Source of the DNA: Halothece sp. PCC 7418
GTDB taxonomy: Bacteria > Cyanobacteriota > Cyanobacteriia > Cyanobacteriales > Rubidibacteraceae
Direction: 5' to 3'
Assembly: GCF_000317635.1 (NCBI RefSeq)
Contig: NC_019779.1
Location: 1,736,001-1,800,000 of the forward strand
DNA length: 64,000 nt
Shown: positions 27,584 to 37,127 of the stretch, piece after piece
Layout of the letters: every line of letters begins with the position of its first letter
Numbering within the stretch: the first letter of the stretch is position 1
Made by a program: the position numbers and the translations under genes
The notes under the pieces: generated by a model
What the model saw: the letters and a program-made list of their open reading frames with translations, nothing else
The model's database searches: none
What the model was told of the DNA's origin: nothing

Positions 27584-28790
27584 CGCATTGGAGGCAATGC
27601 GCGATCGCAGCCTCGAATTTTTTGACACCCTAGATTTTAATTCTTTTTGTACCCAAGCCCATCCCGATTTTAGTCCCGTCGGGTGGCATTTGGGACATAT
27701 TGCCTTTACCGAAGGCTTATGGATTCTCGAACACCTCAAAGGGAGTCCACCGCTTTATCCCCAATATCGCCAACTGTTTGCTGCGGATACCCTTCCCAAA
27801 GAAGACCGACAAAACCTGCCTTCGATCTCCCTCATCCTCGACTATCTCCATGATATTCGCGCTGCGGTGCTAGATTACCTTGAAACAGCCCCAGTTGAAG
27901 ATCAAAGCCGTCTCTGGTGGTGGTTGATTCAACACGAATGCCAACATAGCGAAACCATTAACCTCATTTTACAACTGCAACAATTGCAAGCAGGGTTTCC
28001 CTTGTATCCCGTTACGCCCTCCACCAGTACCGGCGAAGTTATTGCTGATCTGGTTAAAATTCCAGCAGGAGAATTTATCATGGGCAGCGATATCCATCCT
28101 CAAGATAATGCTCGTCCCGCCCATAAAGTTTATTTAGACGAATATTGGCTCGATCGCTATCCTGTCACTTGTGGACAATATCGCCAGTTTATAGAAGCTG
28201 GAGGTTATCAAACCCGCGAATGGTGGTCAGCAGCAGGGTGGCAATGGCTACAGAATAATCCTGTTGCAAAGCCTCTCTATTGGTCAGACGGGAAAGAATG
28301 GGCAGATCATCCCGTTTATGGGGTCAGTTGGTATGAAGCCGAAGCCTACGCCAATTTTGTCGGGAAACGCCTTCCCACAGAAGCAGAATGGGAAAAAGCA
28401 GCCCGTTGGCATCAAGATCTAAATCAATCCACAACTTATCCTTGGGGAGACAATTTTCCGAACTCATCTCATGGTAACTACGACACACGCATCGGACAAA
28501 CCACTCCTGTTAATGCTTATCTGGCTGGAGAAAGTGATTATGGCTGTTATGACTTAATCGGGAATGTTTGGGAATGGACAGCAGATTGGTTTTCCCCCTA
28601 TCCTAATTTTCAAGCCTATCCTTATCGCGGTTATTCAGAAGTGTATTTCGACAACCAGCATCGCGTTTTACGGGGGGGAAGTTGGGCAACTCGCCCTTGG
28701 GCTTTAGATAGTTGTTGGCGGAATTGGTATTATCCTCATCTTCGTCAAATTTTTGTCGGTTTTCGGTGTGCAAAGACTGTTATAAGTTAA
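27537..28790 (+). CDS. egtB: Iron-dependent sulfoxide synthase EgtB-like
   Basis: Joins a thiol to the histidine betaine ring using non-haem iron and oxygen. The DinB-like N-terminal domain supplies the three iron histidines (WHLGHI, then HECQH). The C-terminal FGE-sulfatase domain runs from IPAGEFIMGS through GVSWYEAEAYANF, RLPTEAEWE and GNVWEWTADW to VLRGGSW. Several starts are possible. The ATG at 27537 has GGGAGAGG just upstream and keeps the N-terminal helix, giving a 47-bp overlap with egtC. GTG 27525 and ATG 27597 are alternatives. An ovothiol-type or other substrate cannot be excluded from sequence alone. Confidence 0.88.
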   Translation: MEQFTSIKSHRSAIYNALEAMRDRSLEFFDTLDFNSFCTQAHPDFSPVGWHLGHIAFTEGLWILEHLKGSPPLYPQYRQLFAADTLPKEDRQNLPSISLILDYLHDIRAAVLDYLETAPVEDQSRLWWWLIQHECQHSETINLILQLQQLQAGFPLYPVTPSTSTGEVIADLVKIPAGEFIMGSDIHPQDNARPAHKVYLDEYWLDRYPVTCGQYRQFIEAGGYQTREWWSAAGWQWLQNNPVAKPLYWSDGKEWADHPVYGVSWYEAEAYANFVGKRLPTEAEWEKAARWHQDLNQSTTYPWGDNFPNSSHGNYDTRIGQTTPVNAYLAGESDYGCYDLIGNVWEWTADWFSPYPNFQAYPYRGYSEVYFDNQHRVLRGGSWATRPWALDSCWRNWYYPHLRQIFVGFRCAKTVIS

Positions 28791-28824
28791 TTTGAGAGAT
28801 TTAAGATTATATTGGCTTATTAAT

Positions 28825-29454
28825 ATGACAATTTATATCCAAGATCCCACGATTAAAAATCAATATCGTAGTACAGGTATTGTTCGTGGGATTTATCTTC
28901 CCAGTGATACAGCAAGTGCAGAGGGTGTATTAATCACCCGAGATGGGATGTTTCCCGCAGAATTGTTTCGGAGATGGTGGCAACCCCCGCAAAAAGAATT
29001 AGTTTGGAATTGTTGGTTAAAAACCCTCAGAGAAGATCCCTCTCTCCACTTTATTCTAAAAGGAACTTATAGAACCGAAGATGGAGAAAATATTTCCCCA
29101 GATAGCATCCTTGAAGATCGCTTTAGTATTCGAGGAAATTTACTATTCTGGAATGAAGATCAGGGGAATTTTGGCATTAGTATCCGTCCCAATAAAGATG
29201 CAATCCGTAAATTTAAGCCCTTTTTTATTGAAGTTCAGGGCAGATTAGTCAGTCCCAAAGCAGGGGCTTTTTGGGAAGTAGAAGCGGTGAGGAAGGGCAA
29301 TAAACTCGTGTTAGTAGAGGCTCAAGAAGTCTTTCCACCAATGAAGAAAAAGAAGAAGGGAAAACCTAAACCAAAAGATATATCTAAGGTGGAAACACAG
29401 GACAATGATCAGCCGAAAAAATCAGTGACCAATCAACACAAAGAGAAAAGATAA
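28825..29454 (+). CDS. Conserved cyanobacterial protein of unknown function
   Basis: A 209-residue soluble protein that I do not recognise by family. Residues 1-170 look like a compact beta-rich domain (repeated short strands, FRRWWQPPQKE, YRTEDGE). The last 45 residues are a lysine-rich, low-complexity tail (KKKKKGKPKPKD), possibly nucleic-acid binding or a disordered tether. I start at ATG 28825 (MTIYIQDPT); the frame is open to 28792 but only with TTG. It follows egtB by 34 bp on the same strand and may be co-transcribed. The tail runs into a GTGACCAATCA repeat piece. Confidence 0.65.
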   Translation: MTIYIQDPTIKNQYRSTGIVRGIYLPSDTASAEGVLITRDGMFPAELFRRWWQPPQKELVWNCWLKTLREDPSLHFILKGTYRTEDGENISPDSILEDRFSIRGNLLFWNEDQGNFGISIRPNKDAIRKFKPFFIEVQGRLVSPKAGAFWEVEAVRKGNKLVLVEAQEVFPPMKKKKKGKPKPKDISKVETQDNDQPKKSVTNQHKEKR

Positions 29455-29543
29455 TGAGCAGTTTAAGGCGATCGCGCTAACCCTTCTCAAGGGTTGCTTC
29501 CACTCCAGATCTGCCAAGGCTGGGGAGTCACCTTAACTTGGCT

Positions 29544-29828
29544 TCAGCAGCATTCTTCTTCGACTTGTTGGAGAAGGACAAGGGCTTCGTTATCATTGTA
29601 CTCCTCGAATAAAGACCGCATCGGGTTAATCTGGCTGCCGACAAAATAGAGTTCGTCTTGTCCTAGGGCTTCGCGATCGCGCAGTTTTTGTCGAAAATAA
29701 TCCAGCCAAGGGCTTTCATGAGGGGGAGAAGCCAAATATTGTTCAATATAACTCAGAAGGCGCTTTGATTTGCCATCGCAGTCAATTCCCTCAAAACTGA
29801 CATAGCGATCCGTTTTTTCGGTTGTCAT
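29544..29828 (-). CDS. cowN: CowN-like nitrogenase-protecting protein
   Basis: A 94-residue protein matching the CowN family, which sustains nitrogenase activity in the presence of carbon monoxide. Family features are DRYVSFEGIDCDGKS at the start, WLDYFRQKL, GQDELYFVGSQ in the middle, and the NEALVLLQQVEEECC end with a paired terminal cysteine. Length and both ends agree with proteobacterial CowN as I recall it. AGGGA sits just before the ATG. No nif genes are in the window, so its role here rests on homology. It is alone on its strand. Confidence 0.85.
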   Translation of the reverse strand: MTTEKTDRYVSFEGIDCDGKSKRLLSYIEQYLASPPHESPWLDYFRQKLRDREALGQDELYFVGSQINPMRSLFEEYNDNEALVLLQQVEEECC

Positions 29829-30328
29829 TCCCTGTCTCGCTGCTCTTACTTTAATTCTTATTTGTTAGAAAATGAATGATTAATTATTACTGAGAATAGC
29901 AAAACTTTGACCAACATGGCAAGTGGTTTTCTGATCGTGGAATCAGAACAGAAAAAAGTCAATCACCTGATATAGCAATATGATCTCATTTGTAAAAACT
30001 AGCTCAACCTTACTTACTAAGGGGGGAATTAAAGGGGGGATTGCTAGGGGGTACAACTGATTTAGAATTGCTATAGCACTTCCCAATCTCATGAGGTACA
30101 TTCTAAATTTTGGTTCTTTGTTCTTTGTTGGTTGTTAATCAATGAACCACGAACCATGAACCATGAACCATGAACATCCACCGACTCGCATTACGTACCT
30201 CAACCAACTAGGAAACGCTATATATAGCAATCCCAAATAAATTGTCAATTAATCTCCCCCAGCCCTCCTTCGTAATGGGGAACGATTAATCAACTTTTTA
30301 CGAATGATTGAGAACTGCGATATGTTTC
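29829..30328. other. Repeat-filled intergenic region between cowN and dacB
   Basis: 500 bp with no gene. It contains a full MITE-like copy (30072-30222). That copy is flanked by matching pieces: GATATAGCAATATGATC near 29970 and TTGCTATAGC near 30069 on the left, TATATAGCAATCCC near 30220 on the right. The MITE appears to sit inside or beside another TATAGCAAT-ended element. The cowN and dacB genes flanking it are both on the minus strand. Confidence 0.5.
30072..30222 (-). repeat. MITE-like repeat, copy 2
   Basis: 151 bp, the reverse orientation of the copies at 45606 and 58440. It starts TATAGCACTTCCC, holds one fewer AAGAACA block and ends ACGCTATA. The GGTTCAT-type and AAGAACA-type short tandem repeats occupy the middle. 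Confidence 0.88.
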
Positions 30329-31768
30329 CTATGAACACTCCTTTAATCTTGATAATAATAAGATCATTTCATCAATGATAGCTCGTTGTTCTGATGAATA
30401 ACGTTGAGAATGATTGAGAAGCACACTAAAAATTAATGTTTCATAATGAGGTGGATTAACATAACCCGATAACGTAGAAATTCCAGTGAGGGTTCCAGTT
30501 TTTCCTTGTAGGTTTCCTTGTAATGGGGTTTCTTGAAACCGATTTTTTAATGTTCCGTTGATCCCTGCGACAGCCAGTGAAGACTTGAAAATTTCAAAGT
30601 TTTTGCTAGTTAACATCCCTTGTAAAAGTTGCGCGATCGCGCGGGGAGTGGCTAAATTACGCCGTGACAGCCCAGATCCATCCGCAAGAGAGTAATGATT
30701 CGGTGACACTCCTAAGGCGGTTAATTCCTTCTCAATTGCCTTTTCTCCGCTTTCCGCAATTAAACTTTTTAACACGGCTTCTGCATATAAATTATTACTA
30801 TTGCGATTAATTTCTGTGATTAATTCACTCAGAGAAGGAGACACCAGTTCACTCACGCGTGCACCTGAAACTAAACTCAAATCTGAGTCTAAAAATTGAA
30901 CTTGATCGACTTTAATTCCATTTTCCCCAAGTTGAGTTAGCAAAACATCTCGGAAATAATAATCGGGATTCGGGATGGCTAATTGCCAAACATCTGTTTT
31001 AATATCTTGGGGTAATGTTCCCCTTAAATTCAGTTCTGACGTGCCAAATTTTCGGTTTAATTCCACTTGATAATCTGTATTGGCTGGTGCGGTTACTGCT
31101 TCTCCCTTCAGCGTCCATTGTGATGCAGCAATTGGATTATCCCAATCAATTTTAACCACTTCTCCAACCTTTTGTGGACGTAAGGTTAATGTGACAGCAT
31201 TTTCATCTAAAATTAAACTGTTCACAGCAGTTCCATACGCTGCATAAACATCTTCCCATTCCCAAGTGGAATTAATGGCTGGTGTGTCAAAATATCCCGT
31301 TTCTAAGACAAGAGTTGCAATGGAACGAATTCCAGTTTGGCTTAAGGTTTCTGCAAGTTTTTCCAAATCATTCCGATTTAAAGACGGATCACCTTTTCCA
31401 ATAATCTGTAAGGTTTGAAGATGAGGAGGGCTTCCTTCGGCAAAAATTGGGGTTATAATTTCAAACTGAGGACTGAATTGATTTAAAGCTGCTGCTGTTG
31501 TAAATAGCTTGATATTAGAAGCGGGAATAAAAAACTGATCCGCATTTTTTTGATATAAAATTGTTTCCGAAACCGACGATTGAATAATGATTCCCCAACG
31601 AGACCCGTCAGCACTATTTTCCAGAATCGGATCAATTTTTTCAGGGAGTTGTTGTGGACAAAAGGATTCTAAATCAGAATCAGTCTCTTTCGCTAACATC
31701 TTGGTATTAGTTAGAAATAAGATGAAGCTAGATAACAGTAAGTAATGAAGAGTCAGTTTAATATTCAA
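30329..31768 (-). CDS. dacB: D-alanyl-D-alanine carboxypeptidase / endopeptidase (PBP4, S13)
   Basis: Periplasmic class C penicillin-binding protein that trims or cuts peptidoglycan peptides. An N-terminal signal segment (about 1-26, LLLSSFILFLT) is present. The three active-site motifs of family S13 are intact: S84-N-I-K87, S324-N-N326 and K423-T-G. The large insert between the first two motifs, typical of PBP4, accounts for the 479 residues. It follows the double ABC ATPase gene by 7 bp, so it is probably in the patD-like/ATPase/dacB operon. Peptide import beside a peptidoglycan hydrolase could suggest muropeptide recycling, but that is inference. Confidence 0.92.
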   Translation of the reverse strand: MNIKLTLHYLLLSSFILFLTNTKMLAKETDSDLESFCPQQLPEKIDPILENSADGSRWGIIIQSSVSETILYQKNADQFFIPASNIKLFTTAAALNQFSPQFEIITPIFAEGSPPHLQTLQIIGKGDPSLNRNDLEKLAETLSQTGIRSIATLVLETGYFDTPAINSTWEWEDVYAAYGTAVNSLILDENAVTLTLRPQKVGEVVKIDWDNPIAASQWTLKGEAVTAPANTDYQVELNRKFGTSELNLRGTLPQDIKTDVWQLAIPNPDYYFRDVLLTQLGENGIKVDQVQFLDSDLSLVSGARVSELVSPSLSELITEINRNSNNLYAEAVLKSLIAESGEKAIEKELTALGVSPNHYSLADGSGLSRRNLATPRAIAQLLQGMLTSKNFEIFKSSLAVAGINGTLKNRFQETPLQGNLQGKTGTLTGISTLSGYVNPPHYETLIFSVLLNHSQRYSSEQRAIIDEMILLLSRLKECS

Positions 31769-31775
31769 TGATTTC

Positions 31776-33428
31776 TTAAGATGAACTTACTTTTAACTGG
31801 GGTGCTGCATTGAGTAAGGTTTTGGTATAAGGATGTTTCGGAGAATTAAAGAGGGCTTCTGTTTCTCTTAATTCAACAATTTTTCCTTGATTCATCACCG
31901 CAATCCGATTACACAAAAACCTAGCAACAGAAAGATCATGAGTAATAAATAAATAGGTTAAATTAAACTCTTCTTTCAGGGATCGCATTAAATCTAAAAC
32001 TTGCGTTTGTACGGTCGCATCTAGCATACTCACCGGTTCATCACAGATCATTAATTTGGGATTAGTAATTAACGATCGCGCGATCGAAACTCGTTGTTGT
32101 TGACCGCCAGATAAATCTTTGGGATAGCGATGATAATATTCATCCACTGGCGTTAATCCCACTTTTTCTAAAATACTTTTTACCTTCTCTTTTGCATCCC
32201 GATTCTTGGCTAGGTTATGAATCAATAAGGGATCAGCGATACTTTCTCCCACTTTCATCAACGGATTTAAACAGGCTAACGGATCTTGAAAAATCATCTG
32301 AATTTGACGACGAAATTTCCGCACCGCAACCTCCGATAACATCGTTAAATCACTCCCTAAAAACTCAACTTTTCCCGAGGTGGGACGCACCAACTGTAAA
32401 AGACTCCGAGACAAGGTACTTTTTCCACAACCCGATTCTCCCACTAAGCCTAAAATTTCTCCTGGAAATAAATCAAAACTCACCCCATCTACGGCTTTAA
32501 TTATCGTGGGTTCTTTTTTAAGTAACTGTTGGATTAAATTTTGTTCTAAGGTGTAGTGCTGAACCAGATTTTCCACTCGTAATAGGGGAGTTTCTTCTGA
32601 AATTTGCGAGGCTTGTTTTGAGTTAACGTGCAAGTGAAGGGCTGCATTTAATAAAGACTGTGTATAATCATGATTGGGGTCTGATAAAACCTGTTCTGCT
32701 TGGCCTTCTTCTACCAGCTTTCCTTGATACATGACCGCGACGCGATCGCAGTATTCTCCGACTAAGGCTAAGTCATGAGAAATTAACAGCAACCCGACAT
32801 TTTTTTCCTGACACAAACGGGTAAGTTCTTGTAAAATTTCCGCCGAAACCGTAACATCTAAACTGGTGGTTGGTTCATCGGCAATAATTAATTTTGGTTC
32901 TAACAATAAAGCTAAAGCAATGGCAACCCGTTGACGCATTCCGCCACTAAATTCATGAGGATATTGTGACCAGCGATTGGCTGGAATTTTTACGGATTCT
33001 AAAGCAGCGATCGCGCTTTGTTTCGCTTCTTTTTGCGATAATTGAGGACGATGGGCTTTCAGGGTTTCTAAACAGTGCGTCCCGATCGTCATCAACGGAT
33101 TTAACCGTGTCATCGGATCTTGAAACACCAGTGAAACCACTTCTCCCCGAAACTGGCGCAACCGTTGGGGAGTCATCTCTAAAATCGATTCTCCCTGAAA
33201 CTGTAACTCCCCTTCTACCCTAGCATTGGTCAACAAACGCATTACCGCCCGTCCTAAAGTGGATTTTCCGCACCCTGACTCCCCCACTAAACCCAATCTT
33301 TCCCCCGCTTGCAAGACCAGAGAAACATCATCAACTGCAGTTGTTAAACTAGAACATGAGCGGGTGGGGTAGTTGACTTTTAGGTGCTTCAGAGTCAGCA
33401 AAGCCTCAGACATCTTGTTAATGGTCAT
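31776..33428 (-). CDS. Double ATP-binding protein of a peptide-type ABC importer
   Basis: Two fused ABC ATPase domains of the oligopeptide/dipeptide/nickel class (like DppD-DppF or YejF in one chain). Domain 1 has Walker [10 protein letters not shown] (about 48-56), signature FSGGMRQR and Walker [12 protein letters not shown]. Domain 2 has Walker [10 protein letters not shown] near 335, LSGGQQQR and [11 protein letters not shown]. Both keep the downstream histidine ([18 protein letters not shown]), so both sites should hydrolyse ATP. The gene overlaps the patD-like gene by four bases. A matching DppB-type permease lies 27 kb away at 60714, so the importer's genes look scattered. Confidence 0.94.
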   Translation of the reverse strand: MTINKMSEALLTLKHLKVNYPTRSCSSLTTAVDDVSLVLQAGERLGLVGESGCGKSTLGRAVMRLLTNARVEGELQFQGESILEMTPQRLRQFRGEVVSLVFQDPMTRLNPLMTIGTHCLETLKAHRPQLSQKEAKQSAIAALESVKIPANRWSQYPHEFSGGMRQRVAIALALLLEPKLIIADEPTTSLDVTVSAEILQELTRLCQEKNVGLLLISHDLALVGEYCDRVAVMYQGKLVEEGQAEQVLSDPNHDYTQSLLNAALHLHVNSKQASQISEETPLLRVENLVQHYTLEQNLIQQLLKKEPTIIKAVDGVSFDLFPGEILGLVGESGCGKSTLSRSLLQLVRPTSGKVEFLGSDLTMLSEVAVRKFRRQIQMIFQDPLACLNPLMKVGESIADPLLIHNLAKNRDAKEKVKSILEKVGLTPVDEYYHRYPKDLSGGQQQRVSIARSLITNPKLMICDEPVSMLDATVQTQVLDLMRSLKEEFNLTYLFITHDLSVARFLCNRIAVMNQGKIVELRETEALFNSPKHPYTKTLLNAAPQLKVSSS

Positions 33429-33781
33429 TCTTTTGTAAACGCATCCGCGAAATCAATTAATTTTCCCACGCGATCGCGCACTGTGGTCAAACGCTGTTGA
33501 GAAGTCTGACTGCTTCGTGACGTTTGCAAGAACATCATGTCGTTTTGTAACAAGCGCATCATACGGTGTACTTCTGTTTGGGAAGATTGCCAACGAGATC
33601 GCGTTTCACCAGTCAGTTCTTCTCCCGTTAAAGACATAATTTCCTCTTGGAATTGTGCTTGTAACTGGGAAAAAATAGCTTTTAACTGTTTAGGATTGAA
33701 ATCTGTGTGCAGATGTTCCTGTAACTGCTTTAAAGTCTCCAAAAACACTTGATAGCGTTCTCGATAAGAGAGGGGTAACAT
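33425..33781 (-). CDS. PatD-like small helical protein
   Basis: A 118-residue, all-helical soluble protein with coiled-coil character. It resembles the cyanobacterial family annotated as heterocyst frequency control protein PatD: start MLPLSYRERYQVFL, middle GETRSRWQSSQTEVHRMMRLL, then NDMMFLQTSRSS. PatD is reported to interact with FtsZ in heterocyst-forming strains; here, in an apparently unicellular organism, it may act in division. Identification rests on overall pattern, not on catalytic residues. Its ATGA overlap with the ABC ATPase shows co-transcription. It is divergent from rsh. Confidence 0.6.
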   Translation of the reverse strand: MLPLSYRERYQVFLETLKQLQEHLHTDFNPKQLKAIFSQLQAQFQEEIMSLTGEELTGETRSRWQSSQTEVHRMMRLLQNDMMFLQTSRSSQTSQQRLTTVRDRVGKLIDFADAFTKE

Positions 33782-33968
33782 GATGACCTGAGTTTGCGTT
33801 ACAATTTCTGGAATTAACAGGGATGTTAAAAAACCTTAACTTTATTTTGATCCAGGGAAAATCAAACGAGCGAGATTGCCATTTCCGCAACCGACTACAG
33901 AGGAATGTTGGCAATAAAACCATTTTAATCCTTGTCAAACATTGTAGAACACTTATAGCCAACCAATT
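33782..33968. promoter_or_regulatory. Divergent promoter region, patD-like gene / rsh
   Basis: 187 bp between divergent starts. No strong promoter hexamers stand out. I see no operator-like inverted repeat. Confidence 0.3.
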
Positions 33969-36266
33969 ATGGACGCGATGTCTTCGACACGAGCTTTGCT
34001 CTACGCGCAAAAAGCCCCCACCGAATATAACACACCACTCCCACAGTGGTTAGCAGATTGCATTGATATTGCCAATGATCCCAGTCAAGACAATCAAGAT
34101 GCGAAACTGATTGCGGAAGCCTTCCAATTCGCCTACAACTTGCATGAGGGTCAATACCGCCGTTCTGGAGAACCTTACATTGCCCACCCTGTTGCGGTTG
34201 CAGGGTTAATTCGCGATTTAGGTGGGGGGAGTGCCATGATCGCAGCTGGTTTCCTTCACGACATTGTAGAAGATACCGACATTACCTGCGAAGAAATTCA
34301 AGAAAAATTTGGGGAAGGGGTGCGTCATCTCGTCGAAGGGGTAACAAAACTCTCAAAATTTAAGTTTTCCAGTAAAACTGAACGCCAAGCTGAGAACTTC
34401 CGTCGAATGTTTTTAGCGATGGCGAAAGATATTCGGGTGGTGGTCGTAAAATTGGCGGATCGTCTCCACAATATGCGGACGTTAGAACACCTCAAACCCG
34501 AAAAACAAAAACAAATTGCCCTCGAAACCCGAGAAATTTTTGCCCCTCTGGCGAACCGCTTAGGGATTGGGCGGTTTAAGTGGGAATTAGAAGATTTATC
34601 CTTCAAATACCTCGAACCCGAAGCCTTTCAAGAAATCCGAGAATTGGTTGCGGATCGACGGGCAGATCGGGAAGCCCGCATTGAAAATGTCATTCAAATT
34701 TTACACCAACGCTTTGATCAAGCAGGAATTGAAATCGAGGAATTGAAAGGTCGCCCCAAACACCTCTATGGCATTTACCAAAAAATGCAGCAGCAGCAAA
34801 AAGAATTTGAAGAAATCTATGATTTAGCTGGGGTGCGGGTCATCCTGAAAACCCGAGAAGACTGTTATCGTGCTCTTGCTGTCATTCATGATGCCTTTAA
34901 GCCGATTCCAGGACGCTTTAAAGACTATATTGGCTTACCGAAACCCAACCGCTATCAATCCCTCCACACAACGGTGATTGGGACCTATGGAAAGCCCATT
35001 GAAATGCAAATTCGGACAATGGAAATGCACCATATTGCTGAATACGGGATTGCAGCCCACTGGCTCTACAAAGAAACAGGGGGATCAAGCGACTTTAAGC
35101 CCACCGCAGAAGATGAAAAGTTTACTTGGTTACGACAACTCTTGGAATGGCAAAACGACCTCAAAGATGCCCAAGAATACATGGAAAGCATCCGTGATAA
35201 TCTCTTTGAAGATGATGTCTTTGTCTTTACCCCCCAAGGGGATGTGGTCGCCCTCTCTCGCGGTGCAACGCCTGTTGATTTTGCCTATCATATCCATACC
35301 GAAGTGGGACACCACATGAAAGGGGCGCGAGTGAATGGACGTTGGACGGTTTTAGATGCTCCCTTACACAATGGCGATATTGTTGAGATTATCACCAGTA
35401 AAAATTGTCATCCCAGTTTGGATTGGTTAAACTTTGTGGTTACGCCCAGCGCCCGTAACCGCATTCGCCAATGGTATAAACGGTCTCATCGAGAAGAAAA
35501 TATTGCCCGTGGGCGCAGTATGTTGGAAAAAGTAATTGGAAAATCTGGTTCTGATTCCCTGATGAAATCAGAACGAATGCAGCGCGTTGCCGAACGGTGT
35601 AATCATCAAAGTGTGGATGATTTACTGGCAGCCATTGGCTATGGGGAAATCACCACCAACTCTGTTGCTAGCAAGTTACGGGAAGAATCCTTACAGGAAG
35701 AACAAGTTGAGAAAGCAGATGGCATTGGTAATTTAGAGGAAGAAACCGTTCATAGTCTCCCCACCACCACCTCTCGTCAAAGCACCTCTCACAGTTATAG
35801 CAAATCCCCCATTGCTGGTGTTGAGGGCTTAATGTATCATCGGGCGGGCTGTTGTTGTCCCCTCCCCGGAGAACCGATTGTGGGGGTGGTAACACGCACC
35901 AAAGGGGTTACTATTCACCGTCAAGACTGCTCAAATGTTGAAAATATCGACAGCGATCGCGTGATTCCAGTGGATTGGAATCCGATTAATGGCAATGGCA
36001 ATGGTCGCACGCCCACTTATACCGTCGATCTCGAAGTGGAAGTGATTGATCGGGTTGGTGTGTTTCGAGATATTCTCGCCCGTTTGAGTGACCAGCACAT
36101 CAATGTTAGTAATGCCAGCGTGAAAACTGGAAAAGGAAAGCCCGCCCTGATTAGTCTCTCCATTGAAGTTAAAGATCATCAACAGATGCAATATTCCTTT
36201 AATCAGATTAAGCAAATGAGTGATGTTTTGAAATTACGACGGGTTAATCAGTGCAGCGACTTGTAA
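33969..36266 (+). CDS. Bifunctional (p)ppGpp synthetase/hydrolase (RelA/SpoT homologue)
   Basis: Long Rsh protein controlling the stringent response. The HD hydrolase domain has H73 and H97-D98 (FLHDIVEDTD), and further on VKLADRLHNMRTL. The synthetase domain includes RPKHLYGIYQKM, GRFKDYIGLPKPNRYQSLH and EMQIRTMEMHHIAEYGIAAHW, with the essential glutamate of EMQIRT kept. TGS (about 405-470, DVFVFTPQGDVVAL) and a C-terminal ACT domain (about 685-765) follow. Both active sites appear intact, so it should synthesise and degrade the alarmone. At 765 residues it is standard. Its last 33 bp overlap the 3' end of the convergent menA gene. Confidence 0.95.
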   Translation: MDAMSSTRALLYAQKAPTEYNTPLPQWLADCIDIANDPSQDNQDAKLIAEAFQFAYNLHEGQYRRSGEPYIAHPVAVAGLIRDLGGGSAMIAAGFLHDIVEDTDITCEEIQEKFGEGVRHLVEGVTKLSKFKFSSKTERQAENFRRMFLAMAKDIRVVVVKLADRLHNMRTLEHLKPEKQKQIALETREIFAPLANRLGIGRFKWELEDLSFKYLEPEAFQEIRELVADRRADREARIENVIQILHQRFDQAGIEIEELKGRPKHLYGIYQKMQQQQKEFEEIYDLAGVRVILKTREDCYRALAVIHDAFKPIPGRFKDYIGLPKPNRYQSLHTTVIGTYGKPIEMQIRTMEMHHIAEYGIAAHWLYKETGGSSDFKPTAEDEKFTWLRQLLEWQNDLKDAQEYMESIRDNLFEDDVFVFTPQGDVVALSRGATPVDFAYHIHTEVGHHMKGARVNGRWTVLDAPLHNGDIVEIITSKNCHPSLDWLNFVVTPSARNRIRQWYKRSHREENIARGRSMLEKVIGKSGSDSLMKSERMQRVAERCNHQSVDDLLAAIGYGEITTNSVASKLREESLQEEQVEKADGIGNLEEETVHSLPTTTSRQSTSHSYSKSPIAGVEGLMYHRAGCCCPLPGEPIVGVVTRTKGVTIHRQDCSNVENIDSDRVIPVDWNPINGNGNGRTPTYTVDLEVEVIDRVGVFRDILARLSDQHINVSNASVKTGKGKPALISLSIEVKDHQQMQYSFNQIKQMSDVLKLRRVNQCSDL

Positions 36267-37127
36267 CTCAATTAGCATTCCAGCCCCTAAAAAGAGGCTA
36301 CTCCAGAAATAAAAGTTGACCGCGAGAAACTTAGAATTGCTAACTTTTTCCGGTTGATCGTGATATCGTTGCACATGACGCACCAGTTGGTAAGCCCACG
36401 GAACGGCAAGGAAAATCAGCAGTGTTGCGATGGGAAAATACCCCAAACCAATCCAGAATAAGGTTAAAAGGAAGATACTTGCCGTGGAAGCAAGGAGAAC
36501 ATTTGCACCAGTTTGTGTTCCGAGGCGCACAATCGGAGAACGTTTTCCCGCTGCTAAATCGTCTTCTACCTGATGGAAATGGGAACAAAATAAGATGATC
36601 GAGGTACTAATCCCAATCAGGGTGGAGATGGCTAAAGCGAATCCACTAAACGTTTGCGCTTGTGAGTAATACGCTGCACTAATGGCGAGGGGACCAAAAC
36701 AGATAAAACAGATGATTTCTCCTAAGCCTTGATAGCCGAGGCGAAAGGGGGGCCCTTGATAGGTGTAGCCTAGGAAACAAGCCAAGAGGACACAGCCCAC
36801 AACAAGCCAATCTTGCTGTAACCACGCGATCGCGCCTAACCCGAAAACCGCTCCCATTAAACAAATATTACTCATCCAAAAAACAAGGGATTTGTTCCCA
36901 GTAATATTAACAACTGATGTGGTTTTATTAATATCAATTCCCGTTTCGGAATCAAAAACATCGTTGCTTAAATTTAACCAAGCAATGATCAAGATTCCAG
37001 ACAGTAAAAACAGTAAAAAGATCGACCAATCTAGTTGGTTTGTTTCGCGGTACGCAACTAGTGTTCCCATGGTAATTGGAACTAGCGCCACACTATAAAT
37101 CGGTGGCTTAATGGCTGCCATCCACAA
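36234..37127 (-). CDS. menA: 1,4-dihydroxy-2-naphthoate phytyltransferase MenA
   Basis: Integral membrane UbiA-family prenyltransferase attaching the phytyl chain in phylloquinone (vitamin K1) synthesis for photosystem I. Aspartate-rich motif 1 is NDVFDSETGID near residues 56-66 and motif 2 is QVEDDLAAGKRS near 187-198. Between and after them lie about eight hydrophobic segments. At 297 residues the size is normal. The gene is divergent from menF across 248 bp, which groups two phylloquinone steps. The 3' end overlaps rsh by 33 bp tail to tail, so the mRNAs are complementary there. Confidence 0.93.
   Translation of the reverse strand: MWMAAIKPPIYSVALVPITMGTLVAYRETNQLDWSIFLLFLLSGILIIAWLNLSNDVFDSETGIDINKTTSVVNITGNKSLVFWMSNICLMGAVFGLGAIAWLQQDWLVVGCVLLACFLGYTYQGPPFRLGYQGLGEIICFICFGPLAISAAYYSQAQTFSGFALAISTLIGISTSIILFCSHFHQVEDDLAAGKRSPIVRLGTQTGANVLLASTASIFLLTLFWIGLGYFPIATLLIFLAVPWAYQLVRHVQRYHDQPEKVSNSKFLAVNFYFWSSLFLGAGMLIELQVAALINPS

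Noticed and set aside
33823-34053. 76-codon open frame overlapping the rsh start
   Set aside because: It overlaps the conserved start of rsh in another frame and encodes nothing recognisable.
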